64,000 nucleotides of DNA from BS750m-G57 sp964607575. Lineage in GTDB: Bacteria; Planctomycetota; Phycisphaerae; SM23-33. The translations under genes and the position numbers were made by a program. Position 1 is the first letter of the stretch. Every line of letters begins with the position of its first letter. The stretch is taken from the NCBI GenBank assembly GCA_964607575.1, contig CAZSLS010000003.1, positions 1 through 64,000 of the forward strand, given 5' to 3'. The notes under the pieces were generated by a model, which was not told the origin of the DNA, searched no databases, and was given only the letters and a program-made list of their open reading frames with translations. Of the stretch, positions 46,272 to 54,185 are shown in pieces.

Positions 46272-47582
46272 TTACGCGGGCGTCCATACGCCGGCGATTC
46301 GCGTATCGCAAAACTTGCAGGCGCCCTTGTCGATATTGACCTGTTCAACCGTGTACCCAATGCGCTGGACGACTGTTTTCTCGCACTTGGGGCACAAGGT
46401 TGTTTCGGCGTCTTTTACCCCGCCGACATTACCGATGTACGGATATCGCAGCCCGGCGCGTCTTGCTATCTCGCGAGCTTCGAGCAGTGTCTTGATCGGT
46501 GTCGGGGGCAGGTGCTTCAACAGGTGGCGGGGTGAGAAGCGGCTGAAGTGGATCGGATAGTCGGGCCCGATATTATCGACGAGCCATTTGCACATGTCAG
46601 CCATGACGCGCAAATCGTCGGTGTATGTGGGCACGACGAGATTGGTGACCTCGAACCACACGCCGCGATCCTTCAGCGTCTTGAGAGTATCCAGGATCGG
46701 CTGGAGCTTACCCGAGTTGAGCTTCTGGTAGATCGCCGCGTCGAAGCCCTTGAGGTCAACGTTGGCTGCGTCGATGACTTCGCAGAGTTCTTTCAGAGGA
46801 TCGGGGTTGATGTACCCGCACGTGACCCATACGTTTCGGATGCCCCGAGCCTTGGCGAGCTTTGCCGTATCGTACATGTACTCGTAGAAGACTGTGGGCT
46901 CGGAGTAAGTATACGCCAGCGACGCACAGTTCATACGTTCTGCCAGCGACACCGCGTCGGCGGGCAGCAGGCTCAGGCGGTCCTTCACTCCCGGGCGGTT
47001 AAGCATGCCGAGCGTCGTGGTCCTCAGGCGGAACTCCTCGCCCCGCGGGTCTTTGAGTTCTTCGGGCTTGCGCTGCGATATATCCCAGTTCTGGCAGTTC
47101 AGGCACCTGAATCCGCACCCGGAAGTCGCCAGTGAAAATGTCTTGCTGGCGGGCAGGAAGTGGAAGAGCGGTTTCTTCTCGATGGGGTCCAGACCGAACG
47201 AACAGGGGTTCGCGTAGACCAGCGTGTACATCTTACCGTCCTTGTTGATGCGGTTCCTGCATCGCCCGCGGTCTTCGGGCTCGAGGAGGCAGTCATTGGG
47301 GCAGAGCAGACACTGGACGTTCGGGCCGAGTTTGCGATAGTGGCGAGCCTCTTTGGTCCAGCGGCGTCCCTGCCACTGAGCCCACAGCTCACCGGAAGGC
47401 GCATCTTTCTTGAATACACTGGCTGCCGAAGCCGCCGCGCGCCGCATCACGTGCCACGTCGCCGCGCACACGCCGGACACCGACGCCAGGGCGATCGCTC
47501 CGTACTTCAGGACGCTCCTGCGCGATATTCCCGCGGTTTTCGCGGCCGGTGCGGTCACTTCTTCGTTCGTCTGCCGATCCAT
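46272..47582 (-). CDS. amrS: AmmeMemoRadiSam-system radical SAM enzyme with Tat-like leader
   Basis: The 436-residue protein holds the radical SAM motif GCGFRCLNC (Cys156, 160, 163), preceded by CLLCPNDC and CRNR (Cys91-108), the extra cysteine set typical of this family. A zinc-ribbon-like CPKC and CKFC lie at the C-terminus. It reduces SAM to a 5'-deoxyadenosyl radical; the target of the AmmeMemoRadiSam trio is not known. Unusually, it starts with a twin-arginine-like leader (ISRRSVLKYGAIALASVSG), which would send it across or into the membrane. GAGGAGG lies 5 bases before ATG 47582. It overlaps the small membrane protein upstream. Confidence 0.88.
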   Translation of the reverse strand: MDRQTNEEVTAPAAKTAGISRRSVLKYGAIALASVSGVCAATWHVMRRAAASAASVFKKDAPSGELWAQWQGRRWTKEARHYRKLGPNVQCLLCPNDCLLEPEDRGRCRNRINKDGKMYTLVYANPCSFGLDPIEKKPLFHFLPASKTFSLATSGCGFRCLNCQNWDISQRKPEELKDPRGEEFRLRTTTLGMLNRPGVKDRLSLLPADAVSLAERMNCASLAYTYSEPTVFYEYMYDTAKLAKARGIRNVWVTCGYINPDPLKELCEVIDAANVDLKGFDAAIYQKLNSGKLQPILDTLKTLKDRGVWFEVTNLVVPTYTDDLRVMADMCKWLVDNIGPDYPIHFSRFSPRHLLKHLPPTPIKTLLEAREIARRAGLRYPYIGNVGGVKDAETTLCPKCEKTVVQRIGYTVEQVNIDKGACKFCDTRIAGVWTPA

Positions 47583-47845
47583 CCCCACCTCCTCATGGCC
47601 ATGTAAGTGCTGGCCGCCGCGTGCACGAGAACCAACCCCGCCAGCGGCCAGACGAATGTCTGGTGTATCGCCAAGGCGGTGTCGCTGTCCAGCAGTTTCT
47701 CAAAACTCCACGTTCCGCTCATCGCAAAACCGCTCACAATACATAATAGCGTCAATAACAGCAGGAACCACCCGGATATTCGGATAGTTTTGATCATGTA
47801 GAAGTTCAGTGTCTTCCTGGCCATTTCAAGCTCTCTTGCAGTCAT
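47555..47845 (-). CDS. Small membrane protein, possible b-haem (DUF4405-like)
   Basis: A 96-residue (or 89 from ATG 47824) protein with two membrane helices, ISGWFLLLLTLLCIVSGFAM and FVWPLAGLVLVHAAAST. Two histidines spaced 14 residues apart (HQTFVWPLAGLVLVH) fit b-type haem ligation as in DUF4405/cytochrome b561-like proteins, but only one helix carries them, so this is tentative. Its start at 47845 overlaps the stop of the preceding gene (ATGA); ATG 47824 has AGAGAG upstream. It ends inside the amrS start. It could pass electrons to the radical SAM enzyme. Confidence 0.6.
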   Translation of the reverse strand: MTARELEMARKTLNFYMIKTIRISGWFLLLLTLLCIVSGFAMSGTWSFEKLLDSDTALAIHQTFVWPLAGLVLVHAAASTYMAMRRWGWIGRRTKK

Positions 47846-50001
47846 TTCGGCGACCGCAGCAGGATTATCGTCCCGCCGGCGGCCTTCAACGCCACCGCCA
47901 CCACGCATACTCCGATCACGCCGATCAGCGGGATCAGCAGCGTACTGACCAGCAGCGCCCCCAGCGCCGCTCCGACCAGGTCGGCGGTGTAAAGCCGCGA
48001 AGCCGTCGGCGCGAGCCCTGAGAAATTTGCCTTACCGGCCAGCGGAAACTCCATACCCGCCAGCAAGCCGAGTATCAGCGTCGCGCACGGGACCGCTATT
48101 TGCGAACAGGTCGACATCAACTGTGGATCGGCGATCCCGGCCAGCGCAGTCAGCATCACAGGCAGGAGTCCCGCGTAGATCGCCAGGGCAAACTCCAGCT
48201 TTGCCAGTCCGCGAGCGGTCCAGTGGTTCAGCATCCGGTTCATCGCCAGCGAGCCCAGCGACAGGCCCAACATGAACATCGTCACTATCAGGCCAATATT
48301 ATGATACAAGCTGCCCTGGAGAATCTGAAAGCCCAACAGCAGCACGATCTCCAGAGACGCCACAGAAAAGCCCGTGGTGAAAATCGCCAGCGGTACGGCC
48401 CGGAGGCGGATCACGTAAATCAGCAGGATTATCAGAAGCACCGCTTCGAGTGCGCCGGTCTGGTATTTGAATCGGCTAAGCCAGTACTGCAGGTGATAGT
48501 AATACCCGACGGGGTGCAGGTCCCTGTTGACCGGCGCGTCGGGGGAAATCGCGCGACGCACGTCAGCAATTCGGTCGGCGGTCAGAATACCGGTGAGATA
48601 GTTGGCGTTAACGTACTGGTTGCTGATACCGGCCGCTTCGATCCGTTCGGCGATGTCCATGGTCAACTCGCCGTCCGACGCCAGGAGGAACGTTCGCCCG
48701 GCTGGAACGATCAGAGACTCGCTGAAGACAGTTTCAAGCGTTCGATGCGCCGTCCCGATAAGCTGCGCCAACTCCTTGCTGAGGTAGTTGCGGTATTGTC
48801 CCATGGATATGCACAGCACGCCGCGCGGCGCGAGGGCGCGTTTGACCTCTCCGAAAAACTCGACCGTGTAGAAACGGTTGAGTTGTGAGGTCGAAGGGTC
48901 GGGAACGTTGACGATCACCACGTCGTACTCACCGGCGGCCTGGCGGACGAACATGCGACCGTCGGTATTGAACGTGCGTATCCGCGGGTCGTCCAGGCTC
49001 GCGGGCAGGTATTTGCGCGAAACCTCCAGGATCAGCGGATCGAGCTCCACGTAGTCCACTTGGGCGTTGGGGTACTTGAGTATCTCCCGGGCCGATCCCG
49101 CCACACCGCCGGATATCAATAGCACGCGCCGCGCTTTGGGGCGCTGGGCCATCGCGTAGTGTACCGACTCCTCGGCGCTTATGATATTGTGCGTCGACAG
49201 GAGCGGAAGACCGTTCTGGATGAAAGTATGCTGCCCCGACGATTCGGTGACCACCAGGCTGCCGTACGGTGAATTGCCCCTGTAAACAACACGCTGCGGG
49301 GCGTATTGAATTTGCGTGGATATCCCGTCGAGGTTTCCGGACCATGCCCCGCCAATCGCGATCGCCCCGAGGGCGACCAGCGCCCAAGCCGGTATCCTCG
49401 GGCGGAGCATCGCCGCAACGCACCCGGCCAGCAGCAGGTTCAACACCGCCGGTACGTACAGGATTCCGAAATGATCCTTCAGCAGGTGAATCAGCACGAA
49501 GCTGAACAGCACGCCGCCGACAATTTCACCGATGCTGTCGAGGAAATACACCCTTCCGATACCCGCGGAAGTCTTGTCGGACGTGAGGATCCTGCACGAC
49601 AGGATCAGCAGGTATCCGGTAATCAGGCAGTACGGCGCCAGAAGCACGAAGCAACTGAGCACCGCGGGGGTTACGCCGATGGCCTCACCGCGAATGAATA
49701 CGACATTCCTCAGCGTTCTAAGTGCGAATACCGAGGCAATGGGTCCGACGGAGATAGCGATCTGTGCGACCAGGAGCACCCACAACGGATTTTTGAGCCT
49801 CGATGTCGTCCTTCCCAGCCATGCGCCGAGCCCCGCCAACAGCAGCCAATTCCCCAGGATTATCCCGAAGATCATCTCGTTGCCCGCCAGGACACTCAGA
49901 AACTCGCGCATCAGCGTGAGCTGCGTGACGATCGACGAGACGCCCAGCGCGCACACGGAGAGAAAAAGCACAACCCGGCGCCGGCCCACGCCGTCACTCA
50001 T
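47842..50001 (-). CDS. Spermidine-synthase-like domain fused between membrane helices
   Basis: The 719-residue protein has about seven N-terminal helices (SVCALGVSSIVTQLTLMREF, LGNWLLLAGLGAWLG). An SAM/dcSAM-type Rossmann domain (about 290-480) has GGVAGSAREILKYP and DYVELDP, and a second helix bundle follows. In true spermidine synthases the catalytic aspartate falls in a DVIIVDSSDP-like stretch; here the text is DVVIVNVPDP, with Asn for Asp. Aminopropyl transfer is therefore uncertain. Fused membrane forms of this family are common in environmental bacteria. The ATG at 50001 overlaps the previous gene by 8 bases and has the usual leader of the family just after it. Confidence 0.75.
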   Translation of the reverse strand: MSDGVGRRRVVLFLSVCALGVSSIVTQLTLMREFLSVLAGNEMIFGIILGNWLLLAGLGAWLGRTTSRLKNPLWVLLVAQIAISVGPIASVFALRTLRNVVFIRGEAIGVTPAVLSCFVLLAPYCLITGYLLILSCRILTSDKTSAGIGRVYFLDSIGEIVGGVLFSFVLIHLLKDHFGILYVPAVLNLLLAGCVAAMLRPRIPAWALVALGAIAIGGAWSGNLDGISTQIQYAPQRVVYRGNSPYGSLVVTESSGQHTFIQNGLPLLSTHNIISAEESVHYAMAQRPKARRVLLISGGVAGSAREILKYPNAQVDYVELDPLILEVSRKYLPASLDDPRIRTFNTDGRMFVRQAAGEYDVVIVNVPDPSTSQLNRFYTVEFFGEVKRALAPRGVLCISMGQYRNYLSKELAQLIGTAHRTLETVFSESLIVPAGRTFLLASDGELTMDIAERIEAAGISNQYVNANYLTGILTADRIADVRRAISPDAPVNRDLHPVGYYYHLQYWLSRFKYQTGALEAVLLIILLIYVIRLRAVPLAIFTTGFSVASLEIVLLLGFQILQGSLYHNIGLIVTMFMLGLSLGSLAMNRMLNHWTARGLAKLEFALAIYAGLLPVMLTALAGIADPQLMSTCSQIAVPCATLILGLLAGMEFPLAGKANFSGLAPTASRLYTADLVGAALGALLVSTLLIPLIGVIGVCVVAVALKAAGGTIILLRSPK

Positions 50002-51580
50002 TGTTATCGCCGAGGGTTTCGTGTTCATGGAAGGCTTCGACCTGGTAGGTCAGCACGGTCAGACCGGGCTTTCGCCAGTCTGTCGGCGCCATGCCCGCTT
50101 TGCGCGACAACTGGCCGAGGAATGTCTTCTTGTCGGGCATCTGACCCCAGACCTGGGGAAGATATGTCGATTGCATGCGACCTTTTCTCAGAATCACTCC
50201 GTCGATGTGCGGGCGGAGCCTGGCGAGCAAATCTTCGGGAGATTTGAATTTCAGCGGTTTGGGGACCGTAAGAACGCTGATTTCGATCTCGATCTTGTCC
50301 AATTCGTCCGGTTTAACCGGTTTGAATCGCGGGTCTTTGGTCGCTGCGCTGCCGGTCATGTCCAGCACTTCCTGGTAGAGGGGTTGTTTTGGGAAGAATC
50401 CTCCGATGCAACCCCGCAGTCGTCCGGACCGCTTCAGCGTTACGAAGCAGGTTTTCGGTTCGAGAAGTTGTTTGGGGATTTCGGCGGTGTTGATCTTCGG
50501 GGGCCCTTGCCCTTTGGCGGTCTGAAGGAGCGTCTTGCGGGCGAGGGTCATGAGGAACTTCCGCTCCGCCGGACCGTACGTATCGCCCTCGGCCGCGGCG
50601 CTGCCGGTGTCTGATGCGGTGGGGTCGTAGAATGCAATTGCGGTATATCCGACAACCCTGGAGGTATCTCCCGTTGCGTCTCCGCTGTTGCAGGCGTTCA
50701 GCAGGCGGGTCTTCCATCCCTTGAGTTTGGCCAGGTGCATTAGCGAGAGGATCGGTTCGGCGCCGCACGCTTCCTGTGCGGCCATTGCGTCGGTGTCGAG
50801 TTTGCAGATGGTCTCGACGCACTTGGCGTCCAGTTTTCGGGCGACGTCGTAGGGTTTGTGATGGCTCAGATCGCTGCTGGCGATCACGATGGTCTTATCG
50901 TCGACGTGCTTTGCGAGCACGCGGGCCAGTTCCTTCGTGTCGGCGTTGCGGAGTACGGCGGGGACCAGCCGGAAGTCCTTCAGCGTCTTCTGGAGGAAGG
51001 GCAGTTGGACCTCCAGCGAGTGTTCCCACGTGTGGGGCGTGTCCTGTCCGAAGGGGGGCAGTTCCTTGCGCGCCTGGCGCCACCATCCGGGGCGTTGGAC
51101 CTGGCAGGGGGGTTTGGATACAAACGGGCCCTTACCGACCAGTTTACGCGCCAGCGGCGAGAGGGCGATCAGTCCCAACGGTGTGCGATAGGCCTCTACA
51201 TCGGGGATCGAGGCGCCGCGATATCCCCCCGCGTAATGGCTCGGCGCCAGGACGATCGCCGTACGAATACCCCTGCCTTCGAGTTGCTTGTAAGCCGCCG
51301 CCGCCGTCTTGCCGGAATAACGATAACCCGCATGCGGACATACCAGACCTCGCAGACCCTTGATGCCCAGCGGCTTGGCCCCGACAAGAAGACCATCCAC
51401 CATCTCCGACAGCTTCTGCTTGCTGGCAGGATAGAACATGCCCGACACCGCGGGCTCGCGAACGTTCGTGAATTCGCGATCCGCTGCCTGTCTGTCCCGG
51501 TCGTTTTCGTTATCCACCCCGCGGCCGCAACCGATCAATATCCCCACTATCACAATCAGAAACGTAGACACTCGGTACAT
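49994..51580 (-). CDS. Memo-AMMECR1 fusion lipoprotein (AmmeMemoRadiSam B and A)
   Basis: The 528-residue protein combines two members of the trio. After a lipoprotein signal (LIVIVGILIGC, lipidated Cys18), residues 43-320 form the Memo domain: EPAVSGMFYP, CPHAGYRYSG (His83), PSHY (His115), WEHSLEVQLPF and SSDLSHH; residues 335-520 form AMMECR1 with LKRSGRLRGCIGG, the family signature. Memo folds like a metal-dependent dioxygenase; AMMECR1 is of unknown function. The lipid anchor would place both at the membrane facing the periplasm, matching the Tat-like leader on AmrS. GAGG lies about 9 bases before ATG 51580. It is the first gene of a four-gene overlapping operon. Confidence 0.88.
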   Translation of the reverse strand: MYRVSTFLIVIVGILIGCGRGVDNENDRDRQAADREFTNVREPAVSGMFYPASKQKLSEMVDGLLVGAKPLGIKGLRGLVCPHAGYRYSGKTAAAAYKQLEGRGIRTAIVLAPSHYAGGYRGASIPDVEAYRTPLGLIALSPLARKLVGKGPFVSKPPCQVQRPGWWRQARKELPPFGQDTPHTWEHSLEVQLPFLQKTLKDFRLVPAVLRNADTKELARVLAKHVDDKTIVIASSDLSHHKPYDVARKLDAKCVETICKLDTDAMAAQEACGAEPILSLMHLAKLKGWKTRLLNACNSGDATGDTSRVVGYTAIAFYDPTASDTGSAAAEGDTYGPAERKFLMTLARKTLLQTAKGQGPPKINTAEIPKQLLEPKTCFVTLKRSGRLRGCIGGFFPKQPLYQEVLDMTGSAATKDPRFKPVKPDELDKIEIEISVLTVPKPLKFKSPEDLLARLRPHIDGVILRKGRMQSTYLPQVWGQMPDKKTFLGQLSRKAGMAPTDWRKPGLTVLTYQVEAFHEHETLGDNNE

Positions 51581-51619
51581 GGTATTAGTCCTCGTGCTGC
51601 CAATGATAACATCACATTT

Positions 51620-51625
51620 ATTATA
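51620..51625 (-). promoter_or_regulatory. -10 element for the AmmeMemoRadiSam operon
   Basis: On the minus strand a perfect TATAAT lies here, with TTAAAA 16 bases upstream as a moderate -35. It is about 40 bases ahead of the lipoprotein ATG at 51580. Confidence 0.5.
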
Positions 51626-51677
51626 CCCCATTGGCGGTGTATTTTAACCCGCATGTCCCTAAAGTGCGGATATATGC

Positions 51678-51705
51678 TTGAAAGATGCCCCCGGGAGCAT
51701 ACTAT
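51678..51705 (+). promoter_or_regulatory. Promoter of the HPS-RraA/PHI operon
   Basis: TTGAAA (51678-51683) and TACTAT (51700-51705) are spaced 16 bases apart. The predicted start point is only a few bases before ATG 51715, and no ribosome site is visible, so translation may begin without a leader. Confidence 0.45.
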
Positions 51706-51714
51706 CTTATAGAA

Positions 51715-53031
51715 ATGAGTGATGTCAGATTACAAGTTGCGTTGGATTTCCTCGAACTCCCGCGAGCGATGGATGTCGCCAGGTCGGCTGTTGCCGGCGG
51801 CGCCGACTATATCGAAGCCGGTACGCCGCTGATCAAGTCCGAAGGGTTAGACGCGGTCAGGCGGCTCCGCGAGATGTTCCCGGACAAGACGATCATCGCG
51901 GACATGAAGACGATGGACGCCGGGAAGATCGAAGCCCAGGCCGCCGCCAAGGCGGGCGCCAATATCATCACCGTTTCCGGGACCGCTTCCCTGCCGACCA
52001 TCAGGGAATGTGTCGAGGTCGGCGCCCATTACGGGATCGAAGTCGCTGTCGATCTGCTGGGCGTTCTCGATCCGGTTGCTTTTGCCTCCCAGGCCGGTGA
52101 GTTGGGCGTGGCGTGGCTTGACGTGCATTGTCCCATCGATCAGCAGATGTCCGGGCAGGACCCGCTGGCGGTTCTCAAACAGGTCCGCGGCGCGACCGAT
52201 CTGATACTGGCCGTCGCAGGTGGGATCAATAGCGAGACGGCGCCCGACGCGGTCGCCGCCGGCGCCGACGTCGTGATTGTCGGCGGGGCGATCACCAAGG
52301 CCGTCGACCCCCAACAGGCAACCGCTGATATTCGCGCCGCCATCGATTCGGGACAGTCCGTCGCCAGCGATCTGTTCAAACGAGTCTCGGCCGACACCAT
52401 CCGCCAGGTACTCCAGACGGTTCGCACTTCCAATATTTCAGACGGTAGTCATCGCCTCGAATGTCTCGAGGGGATAAGGCCTTTGAGTCCCGGTCAGTTC
52501 GCCTGCGGACCGGCGGTTACCGTTCGGACACTTCCGGGCGACTGGGCCAAGTCCGTCGAAGCCATCGACATCGCACAACCGGGGGACGTGATTGTGGTCG
52601 ACGCCTGCAGCAAGCCCCCGGCGATCTGGGGCGAACTGGCCACCGAGAGCGCAAAGGCAAAAGGTATCGCAGGTCTCGTCGTTGACGGGGCGGTGCGAGA
52701 TACCGCCGATATCCGGAGACTCGAGTTCGACGTCTGGACCCGCCACATTACCAGCCACGCCGGCGATCCGCACGGGCATGGCGAGATAAACCAGCCAATC
52801 CAGGTCGGCGGGCAGGCAGTCGCGCCGGGAGACTGGATCGTAGCCGACGATGACGGCGTGATGGTGCTGCCAAAGGTCCGCGCGGTCGAAATGGCAAACC
52901 GCGCCGCCGACGTCCTCGAAGCCGAAAACCGCATCCGTCAGGAAATCCGAGACGGTAAGGGTACGCTCGGGCAGGTCATAAACCTGCTGCGATGGGAGAA
53001 GCAAGGAGGCAACCGTGCCATCATGGGATAA
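51715..53031 (+). CDS. 3-hexulose-6-phosphate synthase fused to an RraA-like domain
   Basis: The 438-residue protein has an HPS domain at about 1-210: RLQVALDFLELPRAM, GADYIEAGTPLIKSEGLD, IADMKTMDAG (DxKxxD catalytic region) and VAGGINSETAPD. It adds formaldehyde to ribulose 5-phosphate, or runs in reverse. The second part (about 230-438) is RraA/HMG-aldolase-like: GELATESAKAKGIAGLVVDG, then AVRD. RraA proteins are either RNase E modulators or class II aldolases; the VDGAVRD motif fits the aldolase branch. Similar HPS-RraA fusions are known in archaea. The next gene starts inside the end of this one. ATG 51715 begins the family sequence; no ribosome site is visible. Confidence 0.88.
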   Translation: MSDVRLQVALDFLELPRAMDVARSAVAGGADYIEAGTPLIKSEGLDAVRRLREMFPDKTIIADMKTMDAGKIEAQAAAKAGANIITVSGTASLPTIRECVEVGAHYGIEVAVDLLGVLDPVAFASQAGELGVAWLDVHCPIDQQMSGQDPLAVLKQVRGATDLILAVAGGINSETAPDAVAAGADVVIVGGAITKAVDPQQATADIRAAIDSGQSVASDLFKRVSADTIRQVLQTVRTSNISDGSHRLECLEGIRPLSPGQFACGPAVTVRTLPGDWAKSVEAIDIAQPGDVIVVDACSKPPAIWGELATESAKAKGIAGLVVDGAVRDTADIRRLEFDVWTRHITSHAGDPHGHGEINQPIQVGGQAVAPGDWIVADDDGVMVLPKVRAVEMANRAADVLEAENRIRQEIRDGKGTLGQVINLLRWEKQGGNRAIMG

Positions 53032-53566
53032 AAATGCAGTCCGAGCCGCCGGAAAGGGGCTCCTGGATCGTATAGACGCGGTCATGGTCGAGGCCGACTG
53101 GTCCGGTTTCGTCGAACTCGCGGACATGGTTCCCCAAGTCGACAGGACGTTCCTGACCGGAGCCGGGCGATCCGGACTCGTGGCCAGGAGTTTCGGTATG
53201 CGCCTCATGCACGCGGGGCTTCCCGCATTCATTCCCGGAGAAACCGTCACACCCGCCGCCAGCGCCGGCGACCTGCTCGTGGCCGTCAGTTGCACCGGAA
53301 CCACCGGATACACCGAGTACCTCGCACGCCGCGCGCGAGAACTGGGCGCGAAAGTTATCGTCATCACCGCCGAGGCCCAGTCGCCGATGGCGCTGGGAGC
53401 CCACAAAGTTATTCTCGTACCGGCTAGAGGCGACGACATAGTCGTGCGGGCAGCCGTGTTTGAACACGCCGCGAGCCTCTGTCTCGACGCAGTTTTCAAC
53501 ATACTCGTCGACAGACTGAAACTAGACGCGGATTCACTGAGGCAGCGCCACGCGAATCTCGAATAA
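53015..53566 (+). CDS. hxlB: 6-phospho-3-hexuloisomerase (SIS domain)
   Basis: The 183-residue protein has a SIS domain: FLTGAGRSGLVARSFGMRLM, then VAVSCTGTTGYTEYLARRAR and VIVITAEAQSPM. It converts 3-hexulose 6-phosphate to fructose 6-phosphate, the second step after HPS. A GTG start at 53015 follows a near-perfect AAGGAGG with 5-base spacing. The gene overlaps the HPS-RraA gene by 17 bases, so the two enzymes are made together. Both steps of the ribulose monophosphate branch are thus present; formaldehyde detoxification or pentose synthesis are both possible uses. Confidence 0.92.
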   Translation: MPSWDKNAVRAAGKGLLDRIDAVMVEADWSGFVELADMVPQVDRTFLTGAGRSGLVARSFGMRLMHAGLPAFIPGETVTPAASAGDLLVAVSCTGTTGYTEYLARRARELGAKVIVITAEAQSPMALGAHKVILVPARGDDIVVRAAVFEHAASLCLDAVFNILVDRLKLDADSLRQRHANLE

Positions 53567-53655
53567 GGATTTGGGGCTAAGGCTATTAAGGGCTGGTGGT
53601 TGCGGGCGATCAACGCGAAGGTGCTCCCAACGGCCTGCTATCGGCGAGAATTGCC

Positions 53656-53683
53656 TTGCATGGGTTGGGCGCAGGTATATAAT
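53656..53683 (+). promoter_or_regulatory. Promoter before the 53724 operon
   Basis: TTGCAT (53656-53661) and a perfect TATAAT (53678-53683) are separated by 16 bases, 40 bases ahead of ATG 53724. Confidence 0.5.
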
Positions 53684-53723
53684 TGCTGGAGCGGATGGAT
53701 TTTGAATCTGCTACGGGATTTCT

Positions 53724-54164
53724 ATGTCTGAATTACGTCATGAAAAGCGAGTTACATCACACCCTCCGGTGGTGCAGTGGGTGCTTGTGGTGATTCTCTC
53801 TGTGATAGCCACCTGCCTTCTACTGGAGTTGGGTTTGGGCGCGTCTTCGGCTACCGGGCAGGTGACTTCCGTTGGCGGTAACGACATGTTGGTCGTTGGC
53901 GGTCAGATCACCAAGGATTCCTACGGTCTGTATTTGGTGGACATGAAGAGGCAGTCGCTGTGTGTTTATCAATGGCTGCCTGGCACGAGGAAGCTGCGTT
54001 TGATGGCCGCCCGCACGCTTAAATATGACGTCCAGTTGGACGAGTACAATGTCGACAAGCCTACCCCCAGTGACGTGAAACGTCTGGTCGAGCAGCACAA
54101 GAGACTGGGCGGTGAGAAAACAAGCAAGACCGGTGGCGCCGTACAACCGGCCGCTACCCAATAG
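53724..54164 (+). CDS. Small membrane-anchored protein of unknown function
   Basis: A 146-residue protein with a cytoplasmic head, one helix (WVLVVILSVIATCLLLELG) and a periplasmic domain rich in beta strands (MLVVGGQITKDSYGLYLVDM, LCVYQWLPGTRKLRLMAART). The stretch YLVDMKRQSLCVYQW recurs in short planctomycete hypothetical proteins. The last 30 residues are Lys/Thr/Pro-rich. Its function is not known. It probably begins an operon with the HTH and OmpA-like genes, from a promoter at 53656-53683. The gap to the next gene is 21 bases and carries AGGAG. Confidence 0.6.
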   Translation: MSELRHEKRVTSHPPVVQWVLVVILSVIATCLLLELGLGASSATGQVTSVGGNDMLVVGGQITKDSYGLYLVDMKRQSLCVYQWLPGTRKLRLMAARTLKYDVQLDEYNVDKPTPSDVKRLVEQHKRLGGEKTSKTGGAVQPAATQ

Positions 54165-54185
54165 GATCAAGCCGACAGGAGTCAG

